A DNA stretch of 64,000 nt, taken from the NCBI RefSeq assembly GCF_026460885.1, contig NZ_JAOVZW010000001.1:248001-312000 (forward strand), in the 5' to 3' direction. This stretch comes from Chryseobacterium formosum (lineage in GTDB: Bacteria > Bacteroidota > Bacteroidia > Flavobacteriales > Weeksellaceae). Positions 1 to 8,004 of the stretch are shown piece by piece (the stretch's first letter is position 1; the number at the start of each line of letters is the position of its first letter). The position numbers and the translations under genes were made by a program. The notes beneath the pieces are model-generated. The model was not told where the DNA came from. It was given only the letters and a program-made list of their open reading frames with translations, and made no database searches.

Positions 1-21
1 TTAAAAGGGCACTACGAATAA
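1..21 (+). CDS. possible 3' end of the gene upstream of sufC (partial)
   Basis: Frame 1 reads LKGHYE and then TAA, ending six bases before sufC. In flavobacteria sufB normally precedes sufC, so this could be the tail of sufB, but six residues cannot identify it. The assignment is inference from gene order only. Confidence 0.3.
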   Translation, partial: LKGHYE

Positions 22-26
22 AATAT

Positions 27-770
27 ATGTTAAACATTAAAAACTTACACGCCAGAATTGAAGATGGCGCACAGATATTAAAAGGTATCAATCTTGAAAT
101 CAAGCCGGGAGAGGTTCATGCGATCATGGGGCCGAACGGAGCTGGTAAATCTACCCTTTCTTCTGTAATTGCAGGAAAAGAAGATTACGAAGTGACGGAA
201 GGAGAAATCCTTTTTCAAGGTGAAAACATTATTGAGGATGCTCCTGAAGAAAGAGCTCACAAAGGAATTTTCCTTTCTTTTCAATATCCGGTAGAAATTC
301 CTGGCGTTTCTGTGACGAATTTCATTAAAGCTGCTTTAAACGAAAACAGAAAAGCAAACGGATTTGAAGATATGCCTGCAAAAGAAATGCTGGCAATGAT
401 TCGTGAGAAATCTGAGAAACTAGGTATTAAAAAAGATTTCCTTTCAAGATCATTAAACGAAGGTTTTTCGGGAGGTGAGAAAAAAAGAAACGAAATTTTC
501 CAGATGATGATGTTAAATCCTAAATTAGCTATTTTGGATGAGACTGATTCAGGATTGGATATCGACGCTTTGAGAATCGTTGCAGATGGTGTAAATACTT
601 TCAAAAACGAAGGAAATGCCGTTCTTTTGATTACACACTATCAAAGATTGTTAAACTACATTCAGCCTGACTTTGTACACGTTTTAGCAAACGGAAAAAT
701 CATTAAAACAGGCGATAAATCTTTAGCTTTAGAATTGGAAAGCAAAGGTTACGATTGGTTGCTTAACTAA
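27..770 (+). CDS. sufC: Fe-S cluster assembly ATPase SufC
   Basis: Cytoplasmic ABC-type ATPase of the SUF system. It binds the SufB-SufD scaffold and powers Fe-S cluster assembly. The Walker A motif GPNGAGKST is at residues 35-43, the signature FSGGEKKR at 147-154, and Walker B LAILDE at 167-172 runs into the TDSGLD segment typical of SufC. At 247 aa it has the usual family length and no membrane segments. The ATG at 27 directly precedes LNIKNLHA, the normal SufC N-terminus. It lies 96 bp upstream of sufD on the same strand, so both are probably in one suf operon whose promoter is outside the window. Confidence 0.97.
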   Translation: MLNIKNLHARIEDGAQILKGINLEIKPGEVHAIMGPNGAGKSTLSSVIAGKEDYEVTEGEILFQGENIIEDAPEERAHKGIFLSFQYPVEIPGVSVTNFIKAALNENRKANGFEDMPAKEMLAMIREKSEKLGIKKDFLSRSLNEGFSGGEKKRNEIFQMMMLNPKLAILDETDSGLDIDALRIVADGVNTFKNEGNAVLLITHYQRLLNYIQPDFVHVLANGKIIKTGDKSLALELESKGYDWLLN

Positions 771-866
771 TAAAATATTTTTGGTTAAGTTTTTTATCAA
801 TCCTTAGTCGAAAAGGCAGTGAAAAACTGCGATATTGATACAAATTAAATTTATAATAAAGGTGTG

Positions 867-2192
867 ATGGCCGAAATATCAGTAATGGCTTTATACGATC
901 AAACAATAGAAAATCACAGTGAATTTTTGGAGAGTCTGCGTCACAGATTTTTAGATGACGACAGAAAAATTGCGCTTCAGAAATTTGCAATCAAAGGTTT
1001 TCCTACAAAGAAAGACGAAGAATACAAGTATACCAACCTCAAAGAAATCACGGAAAAAGATTATAATTTTTTCCCGAAAGAAAGTCACAACATTACCAAA
1101 GAACAGCTTGATGAGCTGCATTTGGGAGAAGAAAATTTTGACTGGATTGTTTTTGTAAACGGTCAGCTTCACAAAGAGCTTTCAAACATTTCTATCGAAA
1201 ACGCAGAATTTTTGTCTTTCAACTACGCTTTGAATGATGAGAATCATAAAGATGTTTTCGATAAATATTTTAACACAATTGCCGCAAAAGATTTAGCTTT
1301 TACAAATTTAAATCAGGCATACTGCAAATACGGATTTTTCCTGAAAGTTCCGAAAAATGTAATTATCGAAAAACCAATCCACGTTTTTTACCTTTCTCAA
1401 AATCAGGAAGAAAATACTTTTTACAATACGAGAAATTTATTAATTGTAGAAGAAGGAGCAAAAGTTGAAATCATCGAAAGTCATCATAATTTTGATGAGA
1501 GTTTTGTTTTTACCAATTCAGTAACCGAAATTTTCACGTATCAGAATGCAAAAGCAGACTGGCACAAGATTCAGAATGACAGCGACACTTCTTATTTGGT
1601 AGATCATACGTTTGCAAAACAGGAAAGAGACAGCTTAACGACGGTAAATACGTTTACATTCGGAGGAAAAATCATCAGAAACAATCTTGATTTTATTCAT
1701 AACGGAGAAAATATCAACTCTTTCATGAACGGAATTACCATTATCGGAAAAGATCAGTTGGTCGATCACCATACAGCGGTTCACCACAATACTCCAAACT
1801 GTCAGAGCTACCAGAATTACAAAGGTATTTTTAAAGATAAATCTCACGGAGTTTTCAACGGAAAAGTTTTTGTTAATAAGATCGCTCAGAAAACCAATGC
1901 TTATCAACAAAACAACAACGTTTTATTAAGCGAAGGAGCAACAATCGACACGAAGCCTCAGTTGGAGATTTTCGCAGATGATGTGAAGTGTTCTCACGGT
2001 TGTACAGTTGGTCAGTTGAACAAAGATGCTCTGTTCTACTTAAGAGCAAGAGGTATTTCTAAAAAAGAAGCTCAGGCATTATTGCTTTATGCTTTTGCCA
2101 ATGACGCAATGCAGAATATCGACATTGAACCTTTAAAAGTAAAAATTGAGCAACTTTTAGCCGAAAAACTTGAAGTTACTATGGAATTTTAA
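867..2192 (+). CDS. sufD: Fe-S cluster assembly protein SufD
   Basis: Scaffold partner of SufB and SufC in the SUF pathway. It belongs to the SufB/SufD beta-helix family. The family core is visible near the C-terminus, including DVKCSHGCTVGQL followed by ALFYLRARGI and a helical tail. The length of about 440 aa is normal. The start is uncertain: GTG 864, ATG 867 and ATG 885 are in frame. I prefer 867 because AAAGG lies just upstream, but 885 gives MALYDQ, which also looks like a natural N-terminus. The gene ends just before a strong terminator, so it is probably last in the transcript. Confidence 0.96.
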   Translation: MAEISVMALYDQTIENHSEFLESLRHRFLDDDRKIALQKFAIKGFPTKKDEEYKYTNLKEITEKDYNFFPKESHNITKEQLDELHLGEENFDWIVFVNGQLHKELSNISIENAEFLSFNYALNDENHKDVFDKYFNTIAAKDLAFTNLNQAYCKYGFFLKVPKNVIIEKPIHVFYLSQNQEENTFYNTRNLLIVEEGAKVEIIESHHNFDESFVFTNSVTEIFTYQNAKADWHKIQNDSDTSYLVDHTFAKQERDSLTTVNTFTFGGKIIRNNLDFIHNGENINSFMNGITIIGKDQLVDHHTAVHHNTPNCQSYQNYKGIFKDKSHGVFNGKVFVNKIAQKTNAYQQNNNVLLSEGATIDTKPQLEIFADDVKCSHGCTVGQLNKDALFYLRARGISKKEAQALLLYAFANDAMQNIDIEPLKVKIEQLLAEKLEVTMEF

Positions 2193-2214
2193 ATTTCCAT
2201 TTAAGACATATACA

Positions 2215-2250
2215 AAAAGCACTTCGATTGAAGTGCTTTTGTTTTTTTTT
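2215..2250. terminator. bidirectional intrinsic terminator between sufD and the DUF3078 gene
   Basis: A perfect 11-bp stem (AAAAGCACTTC / GAAGTGCTTTT, 2215-2225 and 2230-2240) encloses GATT and is followed by a run of T up to 2250. The A-run at the other side makes it usable from the minus strand too, which fits the convergent genes. Confidence 0.9.
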
Positions 2251-2268
2251 ATAATGTCTAATTATAAT

Positions 2269-3201
2269 CTATTTTTTCATCCACCACTGGCTGTCTTTTC
2301 TGTCAGAACGCTTCACGCCATTATCAATATTATAGGCAAAACCAATTCCTAAAGTCTGCTTCAACTGAGTTTTCTGAATCTGATTGTGATCATACATCAA
2401 GTCTAAAGTTACAATGGATGATACAAATCTATTGATTTTCATATTTAGAAGCATATTGTATGATAAAACCATGTGGTCAGGATTTTCAAGATAATTTGAG
2501 AATACAGATCCAGTATTTGTCATTTCAATATTCTCCATCAATTTCACTTTATAAATAGCTGAAGCTAGGAAACCCATCTGCATCAGGAAAAAATCACCGT
2601 CTGATTTTAAACCGTAGTTTCCTGCAAGCTGCAATTCTTTATCTAAAACAAAGGTAAATCTACCATTGGCAGGCCTTAAAGTAACCGTAAGATTATCATT
2701 CGGTCTGTAAGTGATCCCTAAACCGGCATTCACATATCCCGGAGCCATAAAGTTAGAAATTTTCTTGGCTTCAGGATTATTTCCATCCTCAAAACCACCT
2801 GAGAATTGCGAAAGCAAACTTGCACCTGTAGAAACATACCAGCTCTTTGAAAACTGTCGTCCATAGTTGGTAGAAATGTTCAGAACATCCTGTGTTTTTC
2901 TAGTTCCTACACCTTTTGTGGTGTTTTGTCCGTAATTTAGGATAATGATATTTTCCCAAAGGTGACGACCATTTTCATAAACAAGATTATAGTTTGCACT
3001 AGCTAACCATCCTACGTTATTAGCTCCACCGCCAACCCAATTAGAGAACGCTGCCTGATTAAACATCACGCTGTTTTTTGCAAGCACAGACCAGTGTCTC
3101 GGTTTTTTTATGGTATCAACCGCCGCAGAATCGCTGATGACCACCTGCGCAAAAGAATGTACGCTCAGATACATAAAAAGTAAAACGAAAATCTTTTTCA
3201 T
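2269..3201 (-). CDS. DUF3078 family outer-membrane-type protein
   Basis: A 310-aa protein with a signal peptide ending near residue 19 (SFAQ). The rest is rich in alternating hydrophobic residues with repeated YN, GLG and WYVSTG elements, as in a beta-barrel or beta-rich outer membrane protein. It matches the DUF3078 family of Bacteroidetes, whose function is unknown. An in-frame start 51 bases upstream would add 17 residues in front of the signal peptide, so the ATG at 3201 is preferred. It faces sufD across a shared terminator and has its own promoter-like sequence. Confidence 0.85.
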   Translation of the reverse strand: MKKIFVLLFMYLSVHSFAQVVISDSAAVDTIKKPRHWSVLAKNSVMFNQAAFSNWVGGGANNVGWLASANYNLVYENGRHLWENIIILNYGQNTTKGVGTRKTQDVLNISTNYGRQFSKSWYVSTGASLLSQFSGGFEDGNNPEAKKISNFMAPGYVNAGLGITYRPNDNLTVTLRPANGRFTFVLDKELQLAGNYGLKSDGDFFLMQMGFLASAIYKVKLMENIEMTNTGSVFSNYLENPDHMVLSYNMLLNMKINRFVSSIVTLDLMYDHNQIQKTQLKQTLGIGFAYNIDNGVKRSDRKDSQWWMKK

Positions 3202-3222
3202 AAATCTCAATTTTTCCAATTG

Positions 3223-3253
3223 CAAAAATAGGAATATAATGTGAAACACCAAG
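3223..3253 (-). promoter_or_regulatory. putative promoter of the DUF3078 gene
   Basis: On the minus strand TATTTTTG (3230-3223) matches the Bacteroidetes -7 consensus TAnnTTTG. CTTG lies 19 bases upstream (3253-3250), a partial match to the -33 TTTG. The expected start of transcription is about 20 bases before the ATG at 3201. Confidence 0.55.
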
Positions 3254-3417
3254 TTTACACGTTTTCAGAGGTTTATAATAAAACACCTTTACGTCATAAT
3301 TTTAAAACACCATAGTATGAAAACCTTACCTTTTGTCTCAAATATTTTAAAAAAATTAAAATCATCGACAAATTTTCCGAAATTTATACTTGGCTTTTGA
3401 TTTGACGCCTAATCAAC

Positions 3418-4185
3418 ATGATTAAAAATATAATTCACAAAAAAGCAATCTTTGCACCCTTACTTATGCTGTCAGCAATGTGGTTGGGATACTTTTTACA
3501 GAGTTTGGGATTTTTCTCGAGTTGTTTTGGTGCCATTATTCCGCTTTTGCCGGAAGGTTTGCTTGGAATTATAACTTCACCAATTTTACATGGAAGTATG
3601 GATCATATTATAGGAAATTCAATTCCAATTGCAGTTTTGATGTTTTTGCTTTATCAATTCTATCCTGAAGTTGCTACGAAAGTTTTTATCATGGGTTGGT
3701 TAAGTTCCGGATTACTTCTCTGGCTGCTTCCACCTATCGATATTCTAACCGGTGAATATGCTTATACCTGTACCATCGGAGCAAGTGGCGTAGTTTATGT
3801 TTTGGCATTTTTCTTATTTTTCAGTGGCGTTTTTAGATGGAATATGAAACTTTTGACCATTTCGCTTCTTGTCGTTTTATATTACGGAAGTTTGATCTGG
3901 GGAATGTTTCCCGAAGAATTGTTTTATAACCTTAATGAACCGAGTAAAATTTCTTGGCAGGCGCATTTATCTGGAGCATTAATGGGAAGTGCAATGGCAT
4001 ATATTTATAAAAGTTCAGGCGAAAAAAAGAAAAAATACATTTGGGAATTTCCTAATTATTACAGCGAAAAAGATGATAAACTTTGGCAGGAATATAAAGA
4101 AAACAATCCCGATGACTTTTTGGACCTTCCTCACAAAAAGAGAGATGATATTTGGGATCATTTGGAAGAATTAAGAAGAAAATAA
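3418..4185 (+). CDS. rhomboid family intramembrane serine protease
   Basis: Polytopic membrane protease that cleaves transmembrane substrates. The nucleophile Ser123 lies in GASG (121-124) and the general base His183 in AHLSG. His58, His63 and Asn67 form the HxxxxHxxxN element that precedes the active site in rhomboids. About six hydrophobic segments lie between residues 10 and 196. A charged cytoplasmic tail of about 55 residues follows, ending in KKRDDIWDHLEELRRK. The catalytic residues appear intact. It is 39 bp upstream of dprA and may share its transcript. Confidence 0.93.
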   Translation: MIKNIIHKKAIFAPLLMLSAMWLGYFLQSLGFFSSCFGAIIPLLPEGLLGIITSPILHGSMDHIIGNSIPIAVLMFLLYQFYPEVATKVFIMGWLSSGLLLWLLPPIDILTGEYAYTCTIGASGVVYVLAFFLFFSGVFRWNMKLLTISLLVVLYYGSLIWGMFPEELFYNLNEPSKISWQAHLSGALMGSAMAYIYKSSGEKKKKYIWEFPNYYSEKDDKLWQEYKENNPDDFLDLPHKKRDDIWDHLEELRRK

Positions 4186-4224
4186 AACTTAATTTCAGTA
4201 TATTTGAGTAAAATAAAAACACAA

Positions 4225-5334
4225 ATGTACACCGAGGAACAACTCTACTCCATCGCATTGCGAGAATGCAGTCTCATTGGCGATATTACATTCTATAAAC
4301 TTGTAAGAATTTTTGGAAGCGCAAAAACTGTTTGGGAAACACCAAAAAAAGAACTTAGCAAAACAGACGGAATCGGTAAAAAAACCATTTCTGACATAGG
4401 GAATGCGGAACATTTAAAATTTGCCGAAAAAGAAATTGCGTTTTGTGAAAAACATTTAATTCAAATAAAACTTAGACATCAAAACGAGCTTCCCGATTTA
4501 CTGAATGAATGTGATGATGCTCCCGCAATTCTTTATCAAAAAGGAAATTTTAATCCTCAGTTAAAAAATGTAAGCATTGTCGGAACCAGAAATATCACTT
4601 CTTACGGCAAAAAGTTTATTGAAGATTTCTTTACTGAAACTAAAAACTGCAAATATCAATCGGTAAGCGGATTGGCTTTAGGTGTTGACAAAGAAGTTCA
4701 TGATTTTTCAATTCAAAATAAAATTCCTACGATTGGGGTTTTAGCACATGGTTTTCATACCCTTTATCCTTCAAAGAATAAAAAACTTTCAGAAAAAATA
4801 CTGGAAGAAAACGGAGCTTTACTTACAGAGTTTAATTCTTCCCGAAAACCAGACAGAGAAAATTTTATTCAAAGAAATAGAATCGTTGCGGGAATTTCTC
4901 CATCTACAATTGTTGTAGAAACAGCCTTCGGAGGAGGTTCAATTTCTACAGCTACGTTTGCAAACAATTATAATCGTGAAGTTTATGCGCTTCCCGGAAG
5001 AATTACAGACAAATACAGTCAGGGTTGCAATCAGTTGATACTACAGAATAAAGCGACCGCTATTTCAACTATAAAAGACCTTATCGATTTGCTTGGTTTT
5101 AATGAGCCTTCACACAAAATTGAAGAGCTTTTTCCATCAAGCAAAATTTCAATTCAATTATCTGAAAATCAAGAAATAATATATAAAATTATTGACGAAA
5201 ACCCGAACATCAATTTAGATGATTTGGCACAGAAGATTTCACTCTCTTCACACAAAATATTACCTATCATTCTTGAATTGGAACTTTTAGGGAAAGTAAA
5301 ATCATTTTCCGGGAGACAATTTGTAGCAATGTAA
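4225..5334 (+). CDS. dprA: DNA-processing protein DprA
   Basis: Cytoplasmic protein that loads RecA onto incoming single-stranded DNA during natural transformation. The Rossmann-like core shows VGTRNITSYG, SGLALGVDKEVH and VVETAFGGGS...YALPGR, the conserved DprA signature blocks. N-terminal helix-hairpin-helix-like sequence (TDGIGKKTISDIG) precedes it and a C-terminal winged-helix (about residues 300-369) follows. The ATG at 4225 is preferred to a TTG at 4204 that would add seven residues. The nearest other competence-type gene is the comM-like gene at 27.0-28.6 kb. Confidence 0.95.
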   Translation: MYTEEQLYSIALRECSLIGDITFYKLVRIFGSAKTVWETPKKELSKTDGIGKKTISDIGNAEHLKFAEKEIAFCEKHLIQIKLRHQNELPDLLNECDDAPAILYQKGNFNPQLKNVSIVGTRNITSYGKKFIEDFFTETKNCKYQSVSGLALGVDKEVHDFSIQNKIPTIGVLAHGFHTLYPSKNKKLSEKILEENGALLTEFNSSRKPDRENFIQRNRIVAGISPSTIVVETAFGGGSISTATFANNYNREVYALPGRITDKYSQGCNQLILQNKATAISTIKDLIDLLGFNEPSHKIEELFPSSKISIQLSENQEIIYKIIDENPNINLDDLAQKISLSSHKILPIILELELLGKVKSFSGRQFVAM

Positions 5335-5467
5335 GAATTAATGATTTCTTAATATTTCATTATTTCACAAATAACATTTAATTTTTAATAAAGTTTAAAT
5401 CAAAATTATCAATTTAACAATATTATGTAGCATTATTATTCAATTATCCACAAATAACAAATAAGCT

Positions 5468-5498
5468 ATTGTGAATCTTGAAAAAAAAATTAAATTTG
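5468..5498 (+). promoter_or_regulatory. putative gdhA promoter
   Basis: TAAATTTG at 5491-5498 matches the -7 consensus TAnnTTTG. ATTG at 5468-5471 sits 19 bases upstream as a near match to the -33 TTTG. Transcription would start near 5503-5505, giving a leader of about 20 bases before the gdhA ATG. The AT-rich region upstream of it (5335-5467) holds no gene. Confidence 0.6.
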
Positions 5499-5525
5499 TT
5501 GACATAATATTCAACCCTACCTAAT

Positions 5526-6884
5526 ATGGAACAATATAATATTGACCAGAAAATCCAAGAATTTATCGCTAAAATTGAGGCGAAAAATCCTAATGAACCG
5601 GAATTTTTACAGGCTGTAAAAGAAGTTGCAATCACTGTAATTCCGTTTATTTTGACCAGAAAAGAATATACCGGCATGAAGCTGCTTGAAAGAATGGCTG
5701 AAGCTGAAAGAATTATAATTTTCAGAGTTCCATGGGTTGATGACAAAGGAGAAATTCAGGTAAATAGAGGTTTCAGAATTCAGATGAACTCTGCAATCGG
5801 ACCTTACAAAGGAGGGATTCGTTTCCACCCTACTGTAAACCTTTCTGTACTTAAATTTTTAGCTTTCGAACAAGTTTTCAAAAACTCTTTGACAACTCTT
5901 CCAATGGGAGGAGGAAAAGGAGGTTCAGACTTCGATCCACAAGGCAAAACTGATATGGAAGTAATGCGTTTTTGCCAGGCTTTCATGACAGAATTATGTA
6001 AGCATATTGGTCCTGAAACTGACGTTCCTGCAGGAGACATCGGAGTTGGAGCAAGAGAAATCGGATATTTATTTGGTCAATACAAAAAAGTAAGAAACGA
6101 ATTTACAGGAGTTCTTACAGGAAAAGGCCTTGCTTATGGTGGATCATTAATCCGTCCTGAAGCGACTGGTTACGGTGTGGTTTACTTTGCTGAGCAAATG
6201 CTGAAGACTATTGGACAAACTTTTAAAGATAAAACGGTAACAGTTTCAGGTTTCGGAAACGTAGCTTGGGGAGTTATCAAAAAAGTAAACGAATTAGGCG
6301 GAAAAGTGGTTACACTTTCTGGTCCGGATGGTTATGTTTACGATAAAGACGGTATTGACGGCGACAAAATCGATTATTTATTAGAACTTAGAGCTTCTGG
6401 TAATAACAGAGCTGAAGATTATGCTAAACAATATCCTTCAGCAATATTCTACGCTGGAAAACGTCCTTGGGAAGTAAAATGTGATGTAGCAATTCCTTCT
6501 GCAACGCAGAACGAACTAGATTTAGAAGATGCAAGATTATTGGTAGAAAACGGTTGCGTTTGTGTAACTGAAGCTGCAAATATGCCTTCCACACTAGAAG
6601 CAATCAATTATTTCCTAGAAAACAAAGTATTGTTCTCTCCAGGAAAAGCTTCAAACGCAGGTGGTGTAGCAACTTCTGGTTTAGAAATGACTCAAAACTC
6701 AATCAGATTAAACTGGACTTCAGAAGAAGTTGATGCAAGACTGAAAGAAATCATGATCGGAATCCACAAAGCTTGTAGAGACTACGGTAAAGAGGAAGAT
6801 GGCTATGTGAACTACGTAAAAGGTGCCAACATCGCCGGATTCGTAAAAGTAGCAGAAGCAATGCTTGCTCAAGGAGTAGTATAA
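5526..6884 (+). CDS. gdhA: glutamate dehydrogenase, hexameric class I, probably NADP-dependent
   Basis: Catalyses reversible reductive amination of 2-oxoglutarate to glutamate, linking nitrogen assimilation to the TCA cycle. The substrate region GPYKGGIRFHP is at residues 92-102 and the catalytic Lys131 is in PMGGGKGGSDFDP. A Rossmann domain with SGFGNVAWG is near residue 240. The 452-aa length is typical of the hexameric, generally biosynthetic enzymes. Cofactor preference is inferred from the subfamily. It is monocistronic by layout, with a promoter-like sequence upstream and a strong terminator immediately downstream. Confidence 0.97.
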   Translation: MEQYNIDQKIQEFIAKIEAKNPNEPEFLQAVKEVAITVIPFILTRKEYTGMKLLERMAEAERIIIFRVPWVDDKGEIQVNRGFRIQMNSAIGPYKGGIRFHPTVNLSVLKFLAFEQVFKNSLTTLPMGGGKGGSDFDPQGKTDMEVMRFCQAFMTELCKHIGPETDVPAGDIGVGAREIGYLFGQYKKVRNEFTGVLTGKGLAYGGSLIRPEATGYGVVYFAEQMLKTIGQTFKDKTVTVSGFGNVAWGVIKKVNELGGKVVTLSGPDGYVYDKDGIDGDKIDYLLELRASGNNRAEDYAKQYPSAIFYAGKRPWEVKCDVAIPSATQNELDLEDARLLVENGCVCVTEAANMPSTLEAINYFLENKVLFSPGKASNAGGVATSGLEMTQNSIRLNWTSEEVDARLKEIMIGIHKACRDYGKEEDGYVNYVKGANIAGFVKVAEAMLAQGVV

Positions 6885-6893
6885 AAATATAAC

Positions 6894-6920
6894 GGTCGGG
6901 AAGTTTTCCCGGCCTTTTTT
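6894..6920 (+). terminator. intrinsic terminator of gdhA
   Basis: A nine-base-pair stem GGTCGGGAA (6894-6902) and TTCCCGGCC (6906-6914), with one G-T pair, closes a three-base loop. Six T follow (6915-6920). Confidence 0.92.
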
Positions 6921-6972
6921 CTTACAACCTGTCCCGGGATTTATAAATGGGAAAAAAGTAATAGTGAAAGTG

Positions 6973-7006
6973 AAAGCATTGAATGTCCAGTTCAATGCTT
7001 TTTTTT
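6973..7006 (+). terminator. second terminator-like hairpin between gdhA and the DUF1801 gene
   Basis: An 11-bp perfect stem AAAGCATTGAA (6973-6983) and TTCAATGCTTT (6991-7001) has loop TGTCCAG and a T-run to 7006. It lies just before the next gene, so it is either a back-up terminator for gdhA or an attenuator in the DUF1801 leader. Confidence 0.7.
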
Positions 7007-7027
7007 ATTTTTAAGGAAACATTTACC

Positions 7028-7390
7028 ATGAAAAATACATTCACAAATTTTAATGAATATTTCCTGCTTTTTCCTGAAGACGTACAGCTTAAACTTGAAA
7101 TTATAAGAAAAACAATTCATTCTCAAAATCCTGATTTGGAAGAATATATAGGCTATCAAATGCCTGCTTTTAAATATAAAAACAAACCTTTGCTTTATTT
7201 TGCAGCGTATAAAAAACACATTGGCTTTTACCCGCTTCCGGATGTATTAAAAGAATTTGAAAATGATTTTATTGAAAGAAAATTTAGATATTCTAAAGGT
7301 GCAGTTCAGTTTCCTCTGAATGAAGAATTGCCTTTAGATTTGATTGAAAAAATGGTAATATTTAGGATTTCTGAAATTGATAAAATTTGA
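7028..7390 (+). CDS. DUF1801 / YdhG-like (iron chaperone fold) protein
   Basis: A 120-aa cytoplasmic protein. It matches the YdhG/DUF1801 family, with the typical EYIGYQMPAFKYKNKPLLYFAAYKKHIGFYP-type core (positions 40-70), a KGAVQFP block and a C-terminal EKMV helix. Members adopt a frataxin-like fold and some are named iron chaperones, but the biochemical role is unproven. The ATG at 7028 is preferred over an upstream in-frame ATG (6983) that overlaps the terminator-like hairpin. Confidence 0.85.
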   Translation: MKNTFTNFNEYFLLFPEDVQLKLEIIRKTIHSQNPDLEEYIGYQMPAFKYKNKPLLYFAAYKKHIGFYPLPDVLKEFENDFIERKFRYSKGAVQFPLNEELPLDLIEKMVIFRISEIDKI

Positions 7391-7403
7391 TCGTTTTGGA
7401 TTC

Positions 7404-7467
7404 GGCTCCGTAGGAGTCAAACCTTTGTAGAAATAATTACAATATTAAAAGAAGCTCCGTAGGAGCG
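7404..7467. repeat. paired small palindromes around GCTCCGTAGGAG
   Basis: GGCTCCGTAGGAGTC (7404-7418) and GCTCCGTAGGAGC (7454-7466) are two copies of one short hairpin sequence 50 bases apart, in the gap between convergent genes. They resemble the small dispersed palindromes seen in flavobacterial intergenic DNA. No T-run follows, so they are not plain terminators. Confidence 0.65.
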
Positions 7468-7515
7468 ATACGATTATAGTTTCTAAAACTTAAAGCAAAA
7501 TTTTAAACTCTAAAG

Positions 7516-8004
7516 CTATTTATTTAGATTCTTCATCATACTTTCCACAAACTCAAATGCAGCAGGACAAATCACTGTATTTTTTATCATTAAATCATTA
7601 ATCTGATAAATCTTTTTTCGATCTGTATGAGGATATTCTCTACAAGCTTTTGGACGAACATCATAAATAGAACACGTATTATCTTGATTTAGAAAAAAGC
7701 AGGGAAGATTTTGTAAAACTTTATCATTATCTTCATCAACACGTAGAAATTTAGCTTCAAAATCAGCTTGTTTCATGCGAAGATGTTTTGAAATTCGCTC
7801 AATGTCTTTTTCAGTATAAAGCGGACCAGTAGTTTTGCAGCAATTGGCACATTGAAGACAGTCAATTTTTTCAAAAACCTCTTCATGCGTTTCCTGAACA
7901 ATATAATCGAGATTTTTGGGAGGCTTTTTTTTCAAACCTTCCAGAAATTTTTTATGTTCTTTCTGCTTTTGTAAAGCTTGTTTTTTGTATGATTCTAAAT
8001 TCAT
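7516..8004 (-). CDS. YkgJ family cysteine-cluster protein
   Basis: A 162-aa protein with the eight-cysteine pattern of the YkgJ / zinc-or-iron-chelating family: Cys49, Cys52, Cys55, Cys56 (CLQCANCC), Cys102, Cys111, Cys121 and Cys146. The conserved block DVRPKACREYP is present. The family is thought to bind Fe-S or zinc, and the molecular function is not known. Its ATG overlaps the stop codon of the upstream potassium channel gene by one base, so the two are translationally coupled. Confidence 0.9.
   Translation of the reverse strand: MNLESYKKQALQKQKEHKKFLEGLKKKPPKNLDYIVQETHEEVFEKIDCLQCANCCKTTGPLYTEKDIERISKHLRMKQADFEAKFLRVDEDNDKVLQNLPCFFLNQDNTCSIYDVRPKACREYPHTDRKKIYQINDLMIKNTVICPAAFEFVESMMKNLNK

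Noticed and set aside
2170..2352. A 60-codon frame across the sufD terminator
   Set aside because: It crosses a strong terminator and overlaps the DUF3078 gene. It has no family or signal features.
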